In this document: positions 13,044 to 26,500 of the stretch, piece by piece
How positions within the stretch are numbered: the stretch's first letter is position 1
How the letters are laid out: each line of letters begins with the position of its first letter
Source: Oxytricha trifallax
Taxonomy: Eukaryota; Ciliophora; Spirotrichea; Sporadotrichida; Oxytrichidae
Direction of reading: 5' to 3'
Length of the DNA: 64,000 bases
NCBI GenBank assembly: GCA_000711775.1
Contig: ARYC01017059.1
Span: 1-64,000 of the forward strand
Program-made: the position numbers and the translations under genes
Notes under the pieces: generated by a model
Told to the model about the DNA's origin: nothing
The model's input: only the letters and a program-made list of their open reading frames with translations
Database searches by the model: none

Positions 13044-15539
13044 ATGGAATCACTACCAAAACTAGATAATTGCCTAATTAAATAGCAAAAGCTAGACAAT
13101 AATCTCTCTGATATCAATAAAGGTCCCACTATATCAATTGAGGAGATTGACAGCGCTACTCTTTCTTAAGAGAAGTCTCTCCTTAACACCCCAGACTAGA
13201 ACTAAAATGACGATTTAACCCCTGTGATAGATTATTCTGGTTAATTTAGCAGCAAGAAAGATGATATATAAAACATGTAGCAGTAAGAAAGCTAAGATCC
13301 TTTGAATGATGATGAGTATGACGTTTTTTTTGCTGATAGTAGTAAGAGAACACCGCATGAAACCCTAGTTAAAAGTATATCACCTTTGACTTAAAGAGAA
13401 GAATCACTTGGTTAAGCTTAATTGGGAATTTAAGTTCTTGATATAAAAAAAGAATTATCTCAAGATAGTCAAGGGAGCAAAGATGGCGCAAATGGAAATG
13501 AATATAATGAAAATCTACTTAATCAAACAGTAATTATGGAAGAGTAGTCTCAATTAAATGGCAGTCAAACAAAACCAGCTGGCTTTATATAAAACCTTAA
13601 ATCCTACTTTAAGGGGAGTGGTGATTAAAAATAAACCGTAAACTTAAAATCTAGTGCAGGTCCACCTCAACCTCAATAGAATAATTAAAATATCCATCTA
13701 TTAGGCAGTAGTCCATAATCTTAGCGAGAAAGAAAAGGATCCCATTGCATAATTGAGTAAATTAAAAAGAAAGAATCTTAAGAAGTTGAATTAATTTCAG
13801 GTTAGAATGGTAATAATTTGACTGCAGTGAATGGCAATTATTTAGGGACACCTCGAACAAGCTCAATAAAGATAAAATTAAACAAGAGTCGATCTGAGGC
13901 AAAACTTAATAAAAATAAACATTCTGGCGATCAAGGTTGTAATTCCCAGTCGTCAGGAGATGAGGAAACAAAAATAATGAGGGAAAACTCTAGCTTTGTC
14001 AAGACGTTTGAGAAAATTGAAAACACCAAAGAATAGTAAACATACATATTCGAAAAAAATAATAATGTTTATTGAAATTGGTTTATCTAATATTGCTGGT
14101 TCATGGTATTGGGACTAGAGAGGAGTATTAAAAGCAAAATGTTTCAGAGTTCAAAAAATCAATGGAAAAAGTGTGCAAATTGTATTTCAAAAATTCAAAC
14201 TACGAATTTGTGATTAAGATGGTAGATTGGAAGAGTATCTTGAACAATTAATAAACGAAAGAGAAAATAGACAGAGTTACTGTAGTAGATGGTGCATAAT
14301 CAGTCAGAGAAGTCTTTAATGAAACAGTTGTTGACATATTATTCTACTTGAGCAAGTAATACAGACACTAAATTCTTCTTAAGGTGGCATCTGAAGCCAA
14401 GAAGTATTATAACGAGCTGTATTAAAATGGAAATAATAAGCGTTTTAAAGGCAAAGTGACATGGATTGGTCATTCACTAGGTACTGCTATTTCATATGAT
14501 TTATTGTCTAGACAGTGGTCAAAGAAACCTTAGTACTAAAGAGCTAGTACTGCTGGAAAGCACATTTTTGAAGAAATGCATATATTAGAATAGTAACAAC
14601 AATTTGATTAAGTTTTCTAATAATAAGAAATTCCTAGATTGAGTGATGAAGATGTGGCATTATAAACTATGCCAGATTAATAATAAAAATTTATAGTTAT
14701 TTGTATAACTTGGATTCAATATTCAGCAATATTTTCTTCTTGGTAGTCCACTGGGCTTATTCATAAGTATCTACAATGAAGAAAACTTTATTAAAGAAAA
14801 GTTACCTACTTGTAAACATTTCTTTAATATTTTCCATCCCTCTGATTTTATTGCATATCGAATAGAGCCTCTATTCTTGTCAAATGATGCTGGTGGTATC
14901 AAGCATGAGATTTTACCGCCAGTGAAACTACCATATTATAAAAATAATGGATATAGAACATACCTATCGATTGCTAACTTCTTCAAGCAAAATCCAAATA
15001 ATAACATCATGCACTCTGCATTCTAGTAGATTAATGAAGTGCATAACTAACTTAAAGCTTAAGAAGCTGAGCAACTTTTAAAAGAAACCTCAAACTCGTT
15101 GCTTTGTAGAGACTCTGAAGCAGGAGATAAATTGGCATAAAGAAACTACGGATCTATGTCAAATGGAAGTGGAAGCAGGAGAAAAGAGAAAAAGAAAGAA
15201 CTTAAAGAGTCGAAATTCAAATGTTCCTGTAAGATAGTTTAAGATAAAGCTACTAAAATATCTATAACCACTTGTAATGCTAAGAATCCATAATGTCAGC
15301 AAGCTGATGACAGTTTTGATGAAGATTATTGCGAAAACAATAATAATTCAGACTCAGAGAATAGCGAAGAAGACGAAAATGAAAGATATGATTTTGTACT
15401 GCAAGAAAAGGGCCTAGAAACTATTATAAAACCAGTGGGAATTTTGAAAGCACATATAAAATATTTTAGTAGTAAAGATGTGGCATACTTTATTCTTAAA
15501 AAGATACATAAACACAAAGATATACCTTATTATCTGTGA
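13044..15539 (+). CDS. DDHD-domain phospholipase A1-like protein
   Basis: The ATG at 13044 starts a Ser/Gln-rich, probably disordered region of about 330 residues (to about 14036). Then comes a catalytic part opening LVHGIGTREEYQKQ, with WIGHSLGTAISYDLLS (the GxSxG lipase elbow). After a short GT-AG intron near 14691-14721 the DDHD domain follows. It includes LGSPLGLFISIYNEE and FHPSDFIAYRIEPLF, the family hallmark with the metal-site aspartate and HP motif. The stop is TGA at 15537-15539. Proteins of this family (DDHD1, SEC23IP) hydrolyse phosphatidic acid and related lipids or tether ER-Golgi membranes. An IES lies near 14030-14090, where the frame changes. An acidic insert (about 15310-15400) sits between parts of the DDHD domain. 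Family assignment is firm. Confidence 0.88.
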
Positions 15540-15697
15540 TTATATTCACAATAAAGAATTAAGTTTCTATTAATTTTATGATTTTATACTAATTAATATT
15601 GATTTTGAAGAGTGTACTATTAAATGATGCAAACTTTTTTTTAATTCCAAATTTTAAAAATTTATTTAAATACTTTAAATTTTTAATCTTGTTTGTT

Positions 15698-18600
15698 TCA
15701 TTGATACACAGTGTGTTCAAAATCCTTCCATAACTAGACTCCCTCTTTTTTATAATCAGCTGGACTGCCAGTTGCGAAGGAGTGTTGAGAAGGTCTTCCA
15801 ACGAAAGCCATTTTGTGATTCTTGAATCCTAACTTCTTAAGGGATTTGTCTAAATGTAATTTTGCGAATTAGAAAGCGCCTTCGTTCATACATTCAAAAG
15901 ATAAAACTATAATTAATAAAATATTAAATTCCTCCTATACCCAGGTTACATGGGTATCTTTACCTAAGGCTTAAAGTTATTATTCAATTTGTTTGACTGG
16001 GAATGGAGCTAGTTCTTCTACTCTAATGACAATGGTTTATTATTTCAAATTTGAGGCATCTGATTCAAGCTTTTGAGCAATGTCGAAGAATACCTTACCA
16101 GAACATATAACTACCTTATGATTTAATTTCTCTTCTCCAAATTTATTTACATAGATAGGATTGAAAGAGGTGCCTGGCAAAAACTCATTAATGCTTGAAA
16201 TTGCCTTAGGATGCTTTAAACCAATCTTAGGTGCAGCAATTACTAATGGCTTTCTGAAATTTCTCAGCATCTATCTTCTTAAGATATGGAAATAGTTTGC
16301 AGGCATAGTCATCTAAGCTACTTAGAAGTTTATGTTTTAGCCAGTCAAATTATCATATTTGCCATTCACAGTATCATAAGCTTGGGAATTTATGTTTTAC
16401 AAGAATCTCTCTATGTGGCAAGTTGAATGCTCTGGTCCTGACCCATCGAAACCATGAGGTAAAAGCAAAACTAAACCTGATTAACGAAGCCATTTTGCTT
16501 CTGAACACATCAAATATTAGTCAACGATCAGTTAAGCTGGGTTATAAAAATCACCAAACTATGCTTCCCAAGATACCAAATTCTTTGGGCTTTCAAGGGA
16601 ATAGCCATATTCGTAACCCATAACTCCTAATTCATTTAAGTTAGAGTTATATACTTAGAATCTTCCTTTGGAGTTTTCTTTCATAAATTTGCTGTCTATG
16701 AGTGGGGTCGTGAAATTTTTCTCATTCAAATTATTCATTAATCAAACATAATAATTTTTAGAAAAATAGCTTAAATAATTAAAAACTTTATGATTGCTCT
16801 AAGTATCTTAATGATGGAAAACTAAATGTCTTTGTGAGAAGGTACCTCTCTCTACATCTTCACCTGAAAGTCTAACGTTATATCCTTCTGATAATAATGA
16901 ACCATAAGCCATAGCCTCAGCTGTAGCCCAATCAAATTAATTCTACTCGATACTCTTCAATCTATTTGTAATGTGCATTCTTTGCAGGCGTTGATGTGGA
17001 TCAATGTGTTATGGAATTTCAACAGTAGACTTTGCAATTGAAATGAGTTTAGATTGATCATACCCTGTATGCTCTGGTTCTTTGCCATCTTGAGAAAAAG
17101 CCATTCCCTGCCATTTATGGGTCATACTTGTGCTTCCCTTGTATAACTTATTTAAAATTTAATTCATAAACCAAAAGAATAATAATTGGGATCTGTTGTG
17201 TTTTTAATATCTGGTACATACTTCTCGCTTTCCTTATACTCTTCTTCAAAGAAATTATTTATGGTATCCATCATTTTCTAGTAAGCCGCTTCCTTGACTA
17301 CTCCTTCAGAGACTAGCTTCTCAGCATATTATTGAGGTAATGATTTCATATTTCTAATTTTGTCGTACATCTATGGTTGAGTAAAGGCAGGTTCATCGAC
17401 TTCGTTATGTCCATACTTTCTATATCCAATCATGTCAATTAAGATATCTTTTCCGTATTACTGCCAATATCTTATAGCAAATTTGCAAACACGAGTAACA
17501 GCTTCAACATCATGAGCATTAACTCTAATAATTGGAGTACCAAAAGGCTTAACTATATCACTCGCTTGTGGGAAGGATCTGGCATCTTAATATTTTTAAA
17601 TACTAAATTTATAAGAATTTTTTAATCTGAAGAGTCAGTTGTGAAACCCACTTAGTTGTTTGTGATAAAGTGAACTGTTCCACGACAAGTATATTTTGGC
17701 AAGTTACAAAGAGTTAAGGCCTCATAAGCGGCACCCTGTCCAGTGAAAGCTGCATCACCATGACCTTAAATATTTAAAACTTTCTTCCAAGATCCAAAGT
17801 CATCTTGCTTTGCACGAGTTTTTCCCATTGATATTGAGTTTTAAGATTCCAAATGACTAGGGTTGTGAATCATAGTTAAAGTTACATTTACTTATATCAA
17901 ATGTAATATAATCTACAAGTGATAATTAAATTTTAACTTATAAATTTTTGTTCTTGGAGTCATCAGCACTGTGAGCAAATTTTTTAGTATTACTAACAGC
18001 AATATGAGTTGGCATATCATCAATTCTATCATGAATATCAGCTGGAATCTCATTATTTCCCTTTACTTTATGCAATAGATTTTTAAATGGATAGTCATTC
18101 ACGACTACTAGTGATGCTAATCTTCCTCTATGAGGCATGCCTAAGACTGCATATTCTATTTCTCCTCCCTTCTCTAGATTGCTAGCTTCTGCTAACAAGC
18201 TGTTCAAAGCATCTAAATTTAAAAACACCTTTTATAAACAACCATAATCTAAATAAATATAAAAGCTACTGTGATAGCTTCAGAGCCTTCGCTAGAATAT
18301 CTCTTATGAGTGGCGAATCTTTTTTGAAGGAATTTTTCCATCTCTTCAGTTCTTACAAGCAACTGCAAAATCTTGAACTTTTCTTGTGATGAAATAGCTT
18401 CGTGCATTGCTTTTTCATAATTTTCATAGAGCCATATTCTCTCCTCTTCATTGTGAACATGTTCGAACTCCACTCCTACGGATCCTGAGTACATTTAAAA
18501 TTCAATAAATGTTCTAGACTTTAATAATAATGATATTTCTTAGGACTAAATAGACTTATAATTGATATAAACATTTTCTCGAGATACTCCTGTAAATCAG

Positions 18601-19068
18601 AGATAGTAGCAATCTTTTCCTATATTTAACCAGATACTCTATAATCTAAGGGATAAGTTTCAATAGTCTCCAAAGTGTTCAATTGCCAATGTTCTGTTTC
18701 AAAGGTGTGGCATCCCTTAGATCTACAAATGAATATTTAGGATTAAGTATGAAGATAATGAAAGTATGATAGTTGAATCTATATGTGATTACTGAACTTA
18801 CACTTTGATTCCTAAGGGATCTAGCTTAGCATGTAGATGTCCATTTCTTTGATAATATATAATTTTAAACCTAATAGAAGCAAATTTTCATCATAAAATT
18901 TTCGAACTTAATTGAGAAGAAATTAAGATAATGTTGGATAAACGAAAGCAAATTATGAGACTTGGGAATTTTAGCATGTCTTGAGAATTCTCTGCTCGTA
19001 AGTAATCCCTATGTGTTAGCAGCTCTATTAGTGATGTTATGATTTCTTGTAATAATCTTCTTTAACAT
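15698..19068 (-). CDS. OGDH: 2-oxoglutarate dehydrogenase E1 component, mitochondrial
   Basis: The ATG at 19068 opens [20 protein letters not shown], basic and hydroxylated like a mitochondrial presequence. Next come [59 protein letters not shown] and [16 protein letters not shown], typical of thiamine-diphosphate-dependent 2-oxoacid dehydrogenases of the OGDH type. The C-terminus contains [20 protein letters not shown] and ends at TGA (15698-15700). It catalyses decarboxylation of 2-oxoglutarate in the TCA cycle, together with E2 and E3. The close relative DHTKD1 is possible, but the HRGR context and full length favour OGDH. AT-rich inserts break it at about 15900-15960, 16740-16800, 17590-17640, 17880-17940, 18230-18260 and 18490-18570. 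Confidence 0.9.
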
Positions 19069-20552
19069 TATGATCTCTTTGATACTAAGATTGTGTTTTG
19101 AATATTCCACACACACAAAAATAATATATTTTAAGAATGTATTTTATATGTAATAAATAATCCTTATATAGTAGTTTTCAGTAATATGAAGTTGTGGATA
19201 TGAAAATGAATGTATAATTAATTATATTTGTAATTAAGATTTATTTAGTATGCTAAATGATTTGAATTAAGAATCTTAAACTTTATCTATACCTTTGTTA
19301 ATAGATACTTGCAAATCTTATTAAATTCTTCCATAAATTACTACTTAAAAATATAAAATATTGATAATAGAGATGTTGGGTAAGTTTGCAGGCTTAATTT
19401 AATAAAATTAAAAAAAGAATAATTATAATAAATAAAAAAACAGGGCTAAAAGCTATTAAAATAAATCCATCCAACATTTATTCTGAAACAGTTTATAATA
19501 TCTTATTTTAGACGTAAGTTTCCTTTTATAACTAGAATACTTATTATGTTTAAACAATATCTTTTGAGAGCCAATAATTTTATACAATTGAAAAAAAATT
19601 ATTTCTTATCCTTAAAAGTTAATAAAAAAAAATCTTAATAAATTTAAATATAATTTAAACAAAAATTAACTTAATTAAAATATTTGGCTATGAGGTAGTA
19701 TCCTCCCCCCCTAATTTATACTTTTCTTTTTGTAGTCTGATAGAGTTTTTGACGCTGAGTAATAGTAGCAGATGAAAATGGAATGTGCGAGCAAAAGTTT
19801 TGGAGCTATGGCCTCATCAAAGTCACTTTTTATATATAAAAACCATGATAAATTTTACAAAAAATTTCAAATTTTTCTCAAAATTAAATTTCTCTTAAAT
19901 TAATTATTTTAGCAGTTTTTAACTATATTAACAAATTTTATCTTATTTATCATAATTTTTAAAGTGATTTAAAAATCATTTTAACTTTCATTTAAGATTT
20001 TCATAAAGACTATTATAGCTCACTTTAAAAATTATGATAAATAAGATAAAATTTGTTAATATAGTTAAAAACTGCTAAAATAATTAATTTAAGAGAAATT
20101 TAATTTTGAGAAAAATTTGAAATTTTTTGTAAAATTTATCATGGTTTTTATATATAAAAAGTGACTTTGATGAGGCCATAGCTCCAAAACTTTTGCTCGC
20201 ACATTCCATTTTCATCTGCTACTATTACTCAGCGTCAAAAACTCTATCAGACTACAAAAAGAAAAGTATACATTAGGGGGGGGGAGGATACTACCTCATA
20301 GCCAAATATTTAAATAATTTTCGACTTATTTCAATATAATTTTTGTATTTTTTAATAATAAACTTATAATTAAACTTTAAAATAAAAAATAAAGTTCTTT
20401 AAAAAAAATATGAATAAGACAAAAAATATATATCTTATAATTATAAGAGTTTTTTTCTTTAAAGTTAAATTATATATTTTGAAAATAATATTCATGCTTG
20501 AAAGAATCCCTCTCTATATTTTTATGTACTAAAAGCATTTTACTATTTAGAA
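19069..20552. other. Divergent-promoter spacer between OGDH and the coiled-coil gene
   Basis: AT-rich DNA with no coding character. It holds the fold-back element at 19678-20313 and otherwise nothing that I can assign. Both flanking genes start at its edges, so their promoters should lie here. Confidence 0.6.
19678..20313. mobile_element. ~636-bp fold-back element with ~290-bp arms
   Basis: The left arm (about 19678-19966) and right arm (about 20021-20313) are almost perfect inverted copies around a 54-bp spacer. The ends read AAATATTTGGCTATGAGGTA. Each arm holds a C7-C8 run just inside the tip, and inner motifs such as GAGCAAAAGTTTTGGAGCTA. Differences between arms are few: one or two bases, and the length of the C run. 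This points to recent insertion or to conversion between the arms. There is no open frame, so it is non-autonomous. Confidence 0.88.
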
Positions 20553-23331
20553 ATGGACAACAGCAGTGCATTTATTAAAACCTTCAAGCAATTTGAAAAA
20601 CTAGAACTAGATTTAGATTCACCCTCTCTCAAATAAGCTATGTCAAATCTAGGCATCCCCAGGGAAGATATCAAAAAGAAGTAAGTACATAAGTTTAATA
20701 TGTAAAACTTGAAACATGTATATTATTGAAGCATGACAAACCAAATTGGATTAATAGTACAAGCAACTTTGCTAATTTACCAAATGGATTATAATTATGC
20801 AAACTTTTGTATAGAACTCGAGAAGACTTCGAAGAAAAAGATTCAGACGAGAAACTTATAGAACTTCGGTATAAACACTATCAAAATAGAACACTCAATT
20901 TGATTAATAAACTATATATTGAAAGGAAGAAAGTCAAGGAATTGTAATTGAGTGAGCCATACATTCAAAAAAGACTTACTTAAATTGCTAGTTTAACTTT
21001 ATTATAAAATAAATCAAATATTTATGCAATATGTTTTGAATGCTTATTGATTACAATTATAGTTTAACAATTCAAAGTCCAATGAAGAATATTAATGGTG
21101 CTACATTTCACAAAAGAAACGACAGTTTCTAGAATCTACCAAATCATTTGATTTTTTATATTAATTTTATATCAAAATAGTAACAGATCTAAAAGTGTAG
21201 TACCATCTTCAACTACAAATGGTAATGTTTTGTTATTTTCTTGTTCTATTATTAGGATTCTTAAGATTATCAAGCTTTATTAATTTTAATGTAGAGGTAC
21301 AAAACAAACGAAGAAGAGGAGGCATTTAAGCATTTTCAAGTATTGGTGGCAGCAATTTAATATTACCTAATGCTACGAGTTCCATGTAATTGCAATCAAT
21401 GGGAGCATTGAAAACAGAAAGAGCCTCGATCCTTGGAATGTCTTCAAATAACAATCATCATAAATCTATTAGCTAGTATTAGAATAATAATTTGATCTAT
21501 GGTCTAGGAAATAATGGATTCTTGAACTCAACCATTAATCATTCTCATAATAAAAATAACTTACTTATTTCTGCATTTATGGAAATCAAGTATAATATTG
21601 ATAAAATTGTATCATTTATTTTATTTTAATTAATTCTCAGAGAAATCCATCGGTTTTATTTGCAAAACCAGATTTATTTCTGTCTCATTTAAACAATGAA
21701 ACCCACAGAGTAGAAAAACTGAAAGAACGTTAAGAAGAGATAACTTTAAAGAAACTTGAAAAAGAAGCTCAAATCCGCAAGAGAAACGAAGATTTGCAAA
21801 AGAAATGGGAGAAATTGGAATAATTTGAGAATGACTATAAAAAGGAGATTCTTGCTAAAAGCATGCAAATGAGTTAAAAAAGAGAGTAAAAGATCAAAGA
21901 ACTCAAAAATATGGAGAAAGAGAAGGAGAAATAGTTGTTGAAGGAACATGAGAGAGTTATGTAAAATTTACATATTAAAGCCAAAAATATCACACTGATT
22001 GAATTGGAGAGATAGAGAGAAGCCATAAATGATATGGTATAAATATATAAGAATTTCATGAAAAATGTAATTATCTTATATAAAAATTATCAATTATGCA
22101 AATATATAGCCAGAAAGAGGGAGGAAGAATAAGAAAAAAAGCGAATGGAAATTCAGAGAAGGAGAGAATTGAAATAAAAAGAGGAAAACGACAGACTCGA
22201 AGAAAGACTAAAATCCATTGAATCTAAATGTAAGTTTACCTATAATATATCAACTAAATACTCAATCATTTTATAGTCAAAAAAGGGGAAGAACTGCATA
22301 GTAATAATCTTGAGACAATAAAGCAAAAAGCTCATGAAAAAAATGAGTACTTTGAGAAATAAGTTTCATAGTTTAAAATCGAAAAAGAGAAAAGTGATTA
22401 GGAAAAATTTGGGCAAATGGGTATGAATCTGATTAAACTAGATGAAAGAGTGGTGAGTTTAATATAAGAGAAACCTTTATATATAAAACTTTTAATTTAT
22501 ATGTTATATGCCATACTTTTTATTCTAACTTACATATCCTATAGAAAAAATTCTAAGACAAAATAGAGAAAGAAAAGAAAGCAACTCAAAAACGCCAGAA
22601 AGAAAATTCTTCTCGTTTTAAGTAAAATTAGAATGCTGAAGAGGAGGAAATAAAAGTAAAACTGGAATCTACTATGCGAAGGATGAAATAAGCTGAGTAG
22701 AATTTGGAATAAGCTAAGAAGGATAAAGATGAAGAAATATACAAAAAATAAAAAATATATTTATATAATATACAAATTTAATTTTATATATATAAAAAAT
22801 TATAATTTAATTAATCAATATTTTAATAGAAGAAATAATGTTGAAATAAGAATTAAGGAGACTCAAATAAATAGACTTGCAGAAGACATCAGAGCATATT
22901 AAAAGATAGGAAAATAAAAAGAAATAAGCAATTTTAAGTAAAGAGATTGAGCATGAAAATGCAGTCAAATAAATGAAACTTCAAAAAGATCTAATACTCA
23001 TGGCGAAATAAGAATAAGAAAAATAACTTAGAGAATTATTGAAATTGTTTCCTATTTAAATTTAAATTATTTCAATTAAGTATATAATTTAAATAGAGAA
23101 GAGAAACGATTAATGGAAGATGCAATTCAAGCCATAACAAGCTTGAATAGCAAAGCGGCAAAAGAAAAATATCTCAAATCTAAAGGTTTTGATAAAAACT
23201 TTATATTAAAACTTGAAACTAAGGTTCCTTAACTCCTGGAGGATGACTTCAGATATAAGCAATAAACTAATGGAGGGAAGAGTAAATTAGATACATTGGA
23301 AAACAAACAAGAAAATAATGGGAATTAATGA
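20553..23331 (+). CDS. Coiled-coil protein, unknown function
   Basis: The ATG at 20553 starts MDNSSAFIKTFKQFEKLELD, and the first segment ends at a GTAAGT-like donor near 20681. Later segments contain NLINKLYIERKKVKELQLSE, then long charged heptad-rich helices (about 21640-23000) such as LKKLEKEAQIRKRNEDLQKK. A short globular-looking end (AAKEKYLKSKGFDKNFILKL) precedes TGA at 23329-23331. At least seven AT-rich inserts break it, for example near 22740-22830. The composition suits a cytoskeletal or ciliary structural protein, but I recognise no family. Confidence 0.68.
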
Positions 23332-23525
23332 AAATAAATATAGGAATTAACTTTAAGACACGTTTTAAAGGAAAATTATCAAAAGAATTATTAATAGATC
23401 TTAAAAATCAATCTTTTTAAGATTATTAGTAATTATAAGTATTGGTAGATTAATAAAATTAATTTTCAACTCGTTCATTACTTAAGGTTTACTTATTTAA
23501 TTGAAAATTGATAAGTATAATTAAC

Positions 23526-26500
23526 TCACTTGTAGTCTAATGCAGAGTACATAAAATTATCTCTATCTTGGTTGACTAGCCGCAACTATTCTTATATCAA
23601 ATCAATATCCTCCTCATTCACGGATTCCTCACTTTCTTGGGATTCCATCTGAATTTGTTTGTTCATTTCCTTCCTGGAGTAGTTCACAATTAGTAATAGA
23701 TCGTCCAATATACACTCGAGTTTTTGATAGAGAGGCCAGTCTTCGTAATCTTTGTATTTCTCATAGGCAGCTCTGCAGATGTACTCAAGGAACTCTACGA
23801 AGGCTAGTTTCTTATAGGGATTTGGGCCTTTGGCCATTAAATAATAGTTCATATGATTATAAATAATTAATTGATTTGTATATCATTAATTTCATAAATG
23901 ACAGACATTTTACTCATTCCAAAGCACTTAGTAGCTTCTCTGACACCTAATTAAACCTCAGAATCCTTCATCATAACATCCAAAGCACTTTGATAAGAAA
24001 TTTGAGAATTTAAAGGCTTTAGATATTTCTTATAGATCTTTTAAATCCCTTCAAGATTTGCTTCTAAAGTTAAGTTGATTTCCCTATTTTGCCACAATTG
24101 CTCTTCTCTGAATGATTGCCAAGGTAAGACTTGACATTTGGGCAGAATATAGTCAAGAATGATTTTTTCAAAAGCTTTGCCAAATGTTGTGGTTATCTTG
24201 GTCTCTCTGAATTTCTAGCCTGCGATTCTAACAAGAATTTCTAAAAATTCATACCTACACAAAGCTCTATCAGGATTTTCATCTATTTCTTCCAATTCGA
24301 CATTTGTTGCTATAAAATGTCTATCTATCGATGCTAAGTTTACGTTGTTATCTAAGATCTCGCACTCTCTTATAAAATTCACAAACTCAAGCCAATTACA
24401 GTTTGGATAATATGACATGCTTATTAAGCTTACAAAGATATCCTTAAGTTCCTTATAGTATTTAAGAACCAGATTCTCGCAGTATTTAATATCTTCTTAA
24501 TCTTTAATGAACCTATTGATCTTCCAATACTTAAAATCCTCTCCTGCCATTTTTTGGTATGCTTCTAAATTGTCCATTTTCCAATCACTAAACATGTTAG
24601 GAAATCTATCAATAAATTCTTTATTTTTCTTTGGTAAATATACAAATGGTTTGATTTCTTCTTTCCTAACCTTAGGGAAGAATAGTTGTGGTTATTATGA
24701 GTTTTCAAGAACTTAAGTTGAAGAAAATGAAAACCATTCAGTTCTCATATTTGGTTTAACAAAATCAGCATAAATATAAGAATCCTATGCAAGATTGCGA
24801 AGTTCCATATCTGGAATCATTTGGGGATCCTTAAATCTTAAGTTTTATTTTAGAAGTTAGAACCATTAACTTTGGTAAAGATTCTTTAGTTCATTCGCCT
24901 TTTATTAATATAAATAATTATAAATCTTTTATTTCTTAGTCATACTAGGTTAAGAGTAGCCATCAAACTCATTGTCAAATTTAGATACAAACTTGAAGAG
25001 GCTCATCGTTTTATACTACATTTAATTACAAAATGTATCAAAACTTCCATGAAGGAAACATTTTTACCTGCTGTAAGCTGAAGTAGAAAAAGATTCTTAT
25101 TAATTTTCAGATTATTTTTCATGCAGAAAAATGGTGTAAGTCCATCTATCACAGATGTAGCATTCAAAATATTAAATATATAGTAGATTTTTTACTAAAA
25201 TTAAAAGAAAAACTTAAATTCTTAGCTTTATGTCCACTAACTTGACCCGTTGATTTCTGGATGGCCTAAAACTCTAGACAAAATATACCTCTCTTTCTAA
25301 GGTATACTTTCTTAGTTTACAACTCTCAATTATTTATAATTTTCCATTTCAATTTCAGCTTAATTTTTCTCATTCACCATCATCATTTATTCTTTCCATT
25401 GGTCTTTGAAAATTGCATGTACATTTGGCTTTTAATTATTTTTATAGTGTTGTTCTCTAATGTTAAGTTTTTTCTTAATGTACGATTTTAATCTCTAGTT
25501 TTAACTTACGAGTTAAGTATTATTAAGATGCAAAGACTGTAGAGAGAGGGATTTCTTGACAGCTTTGATAATTTACATGATTTAATGTACGGAATTTAAC
25601 TAACTTGAAAAATCTAAGTGAATCAAGTTAGTATTCATTCTAATGAATCTTGTGAGGGGCTTTAGATCTAAATCAGGCTTTATTTCATTCCAAGATAAAT
25701 TGAGATCTTATATAGTTGTATTTTGCTCGAAGCATTTGATTATTTTCCCCATTGAATGACTTGGGAGTTGATTAAAGCTAATATCTAACTCTACTAATTT
25801 TGGGGTGCAATTTAGTAAAATATGGGACAGTAAATCAGCAGACTTCTCTGATAAATGGCACTTAGGCAATTAAAGATGTTTGATATAGTTTATTTTAGAC
25901 ATGGATTCCAAGATTTTATGAACAGCACCTCCCTGGATCTTGCAATTAACAATTCTCAAAGCATCAAGTTAATCGGGTGGTTGTTTTCTCAAAACCAAAT
26001 TAGAAATGACTTCAGCAGATTTATGGCCAAACTCATTTTAGTTTGTGTATATTATATTTTTTAATTGAGAAAGCTATGTCTAAGGATCTAATGAGGATAA
26101 AATTTATGCAAAATATTCATCTTTAAGCAAGTTATTAGATAAATTTATGGTTTTAAGCTTCTCAGTTGTATTCATATTGATACAAGAAGCTATAGCTTTA
26201 GCTAGACCATCATTTAAATTATAATTGAATAGCCTGTAGGCCTGATCTTTCAATTAAGTGACTACCTTTGGCATAGGTAAAGCATTTTACTTAACACAAT
26301 TTTTAAGATATTCATTAATCTAATCATTTTAACCTTGATCTATAAGAAAATTATATTTAAAATATTTTGACTTACTTTATTTTGGTTTATGAATCTATTT
26401 CAAATTATGAGTCAAAATTTATTCTCTTTTTCTGAGCTCTTGAAGGTGATCAAAGAATTTTGACTCTTTCTAAGTGATCTGTTTTGACAACTTTTCTGGT

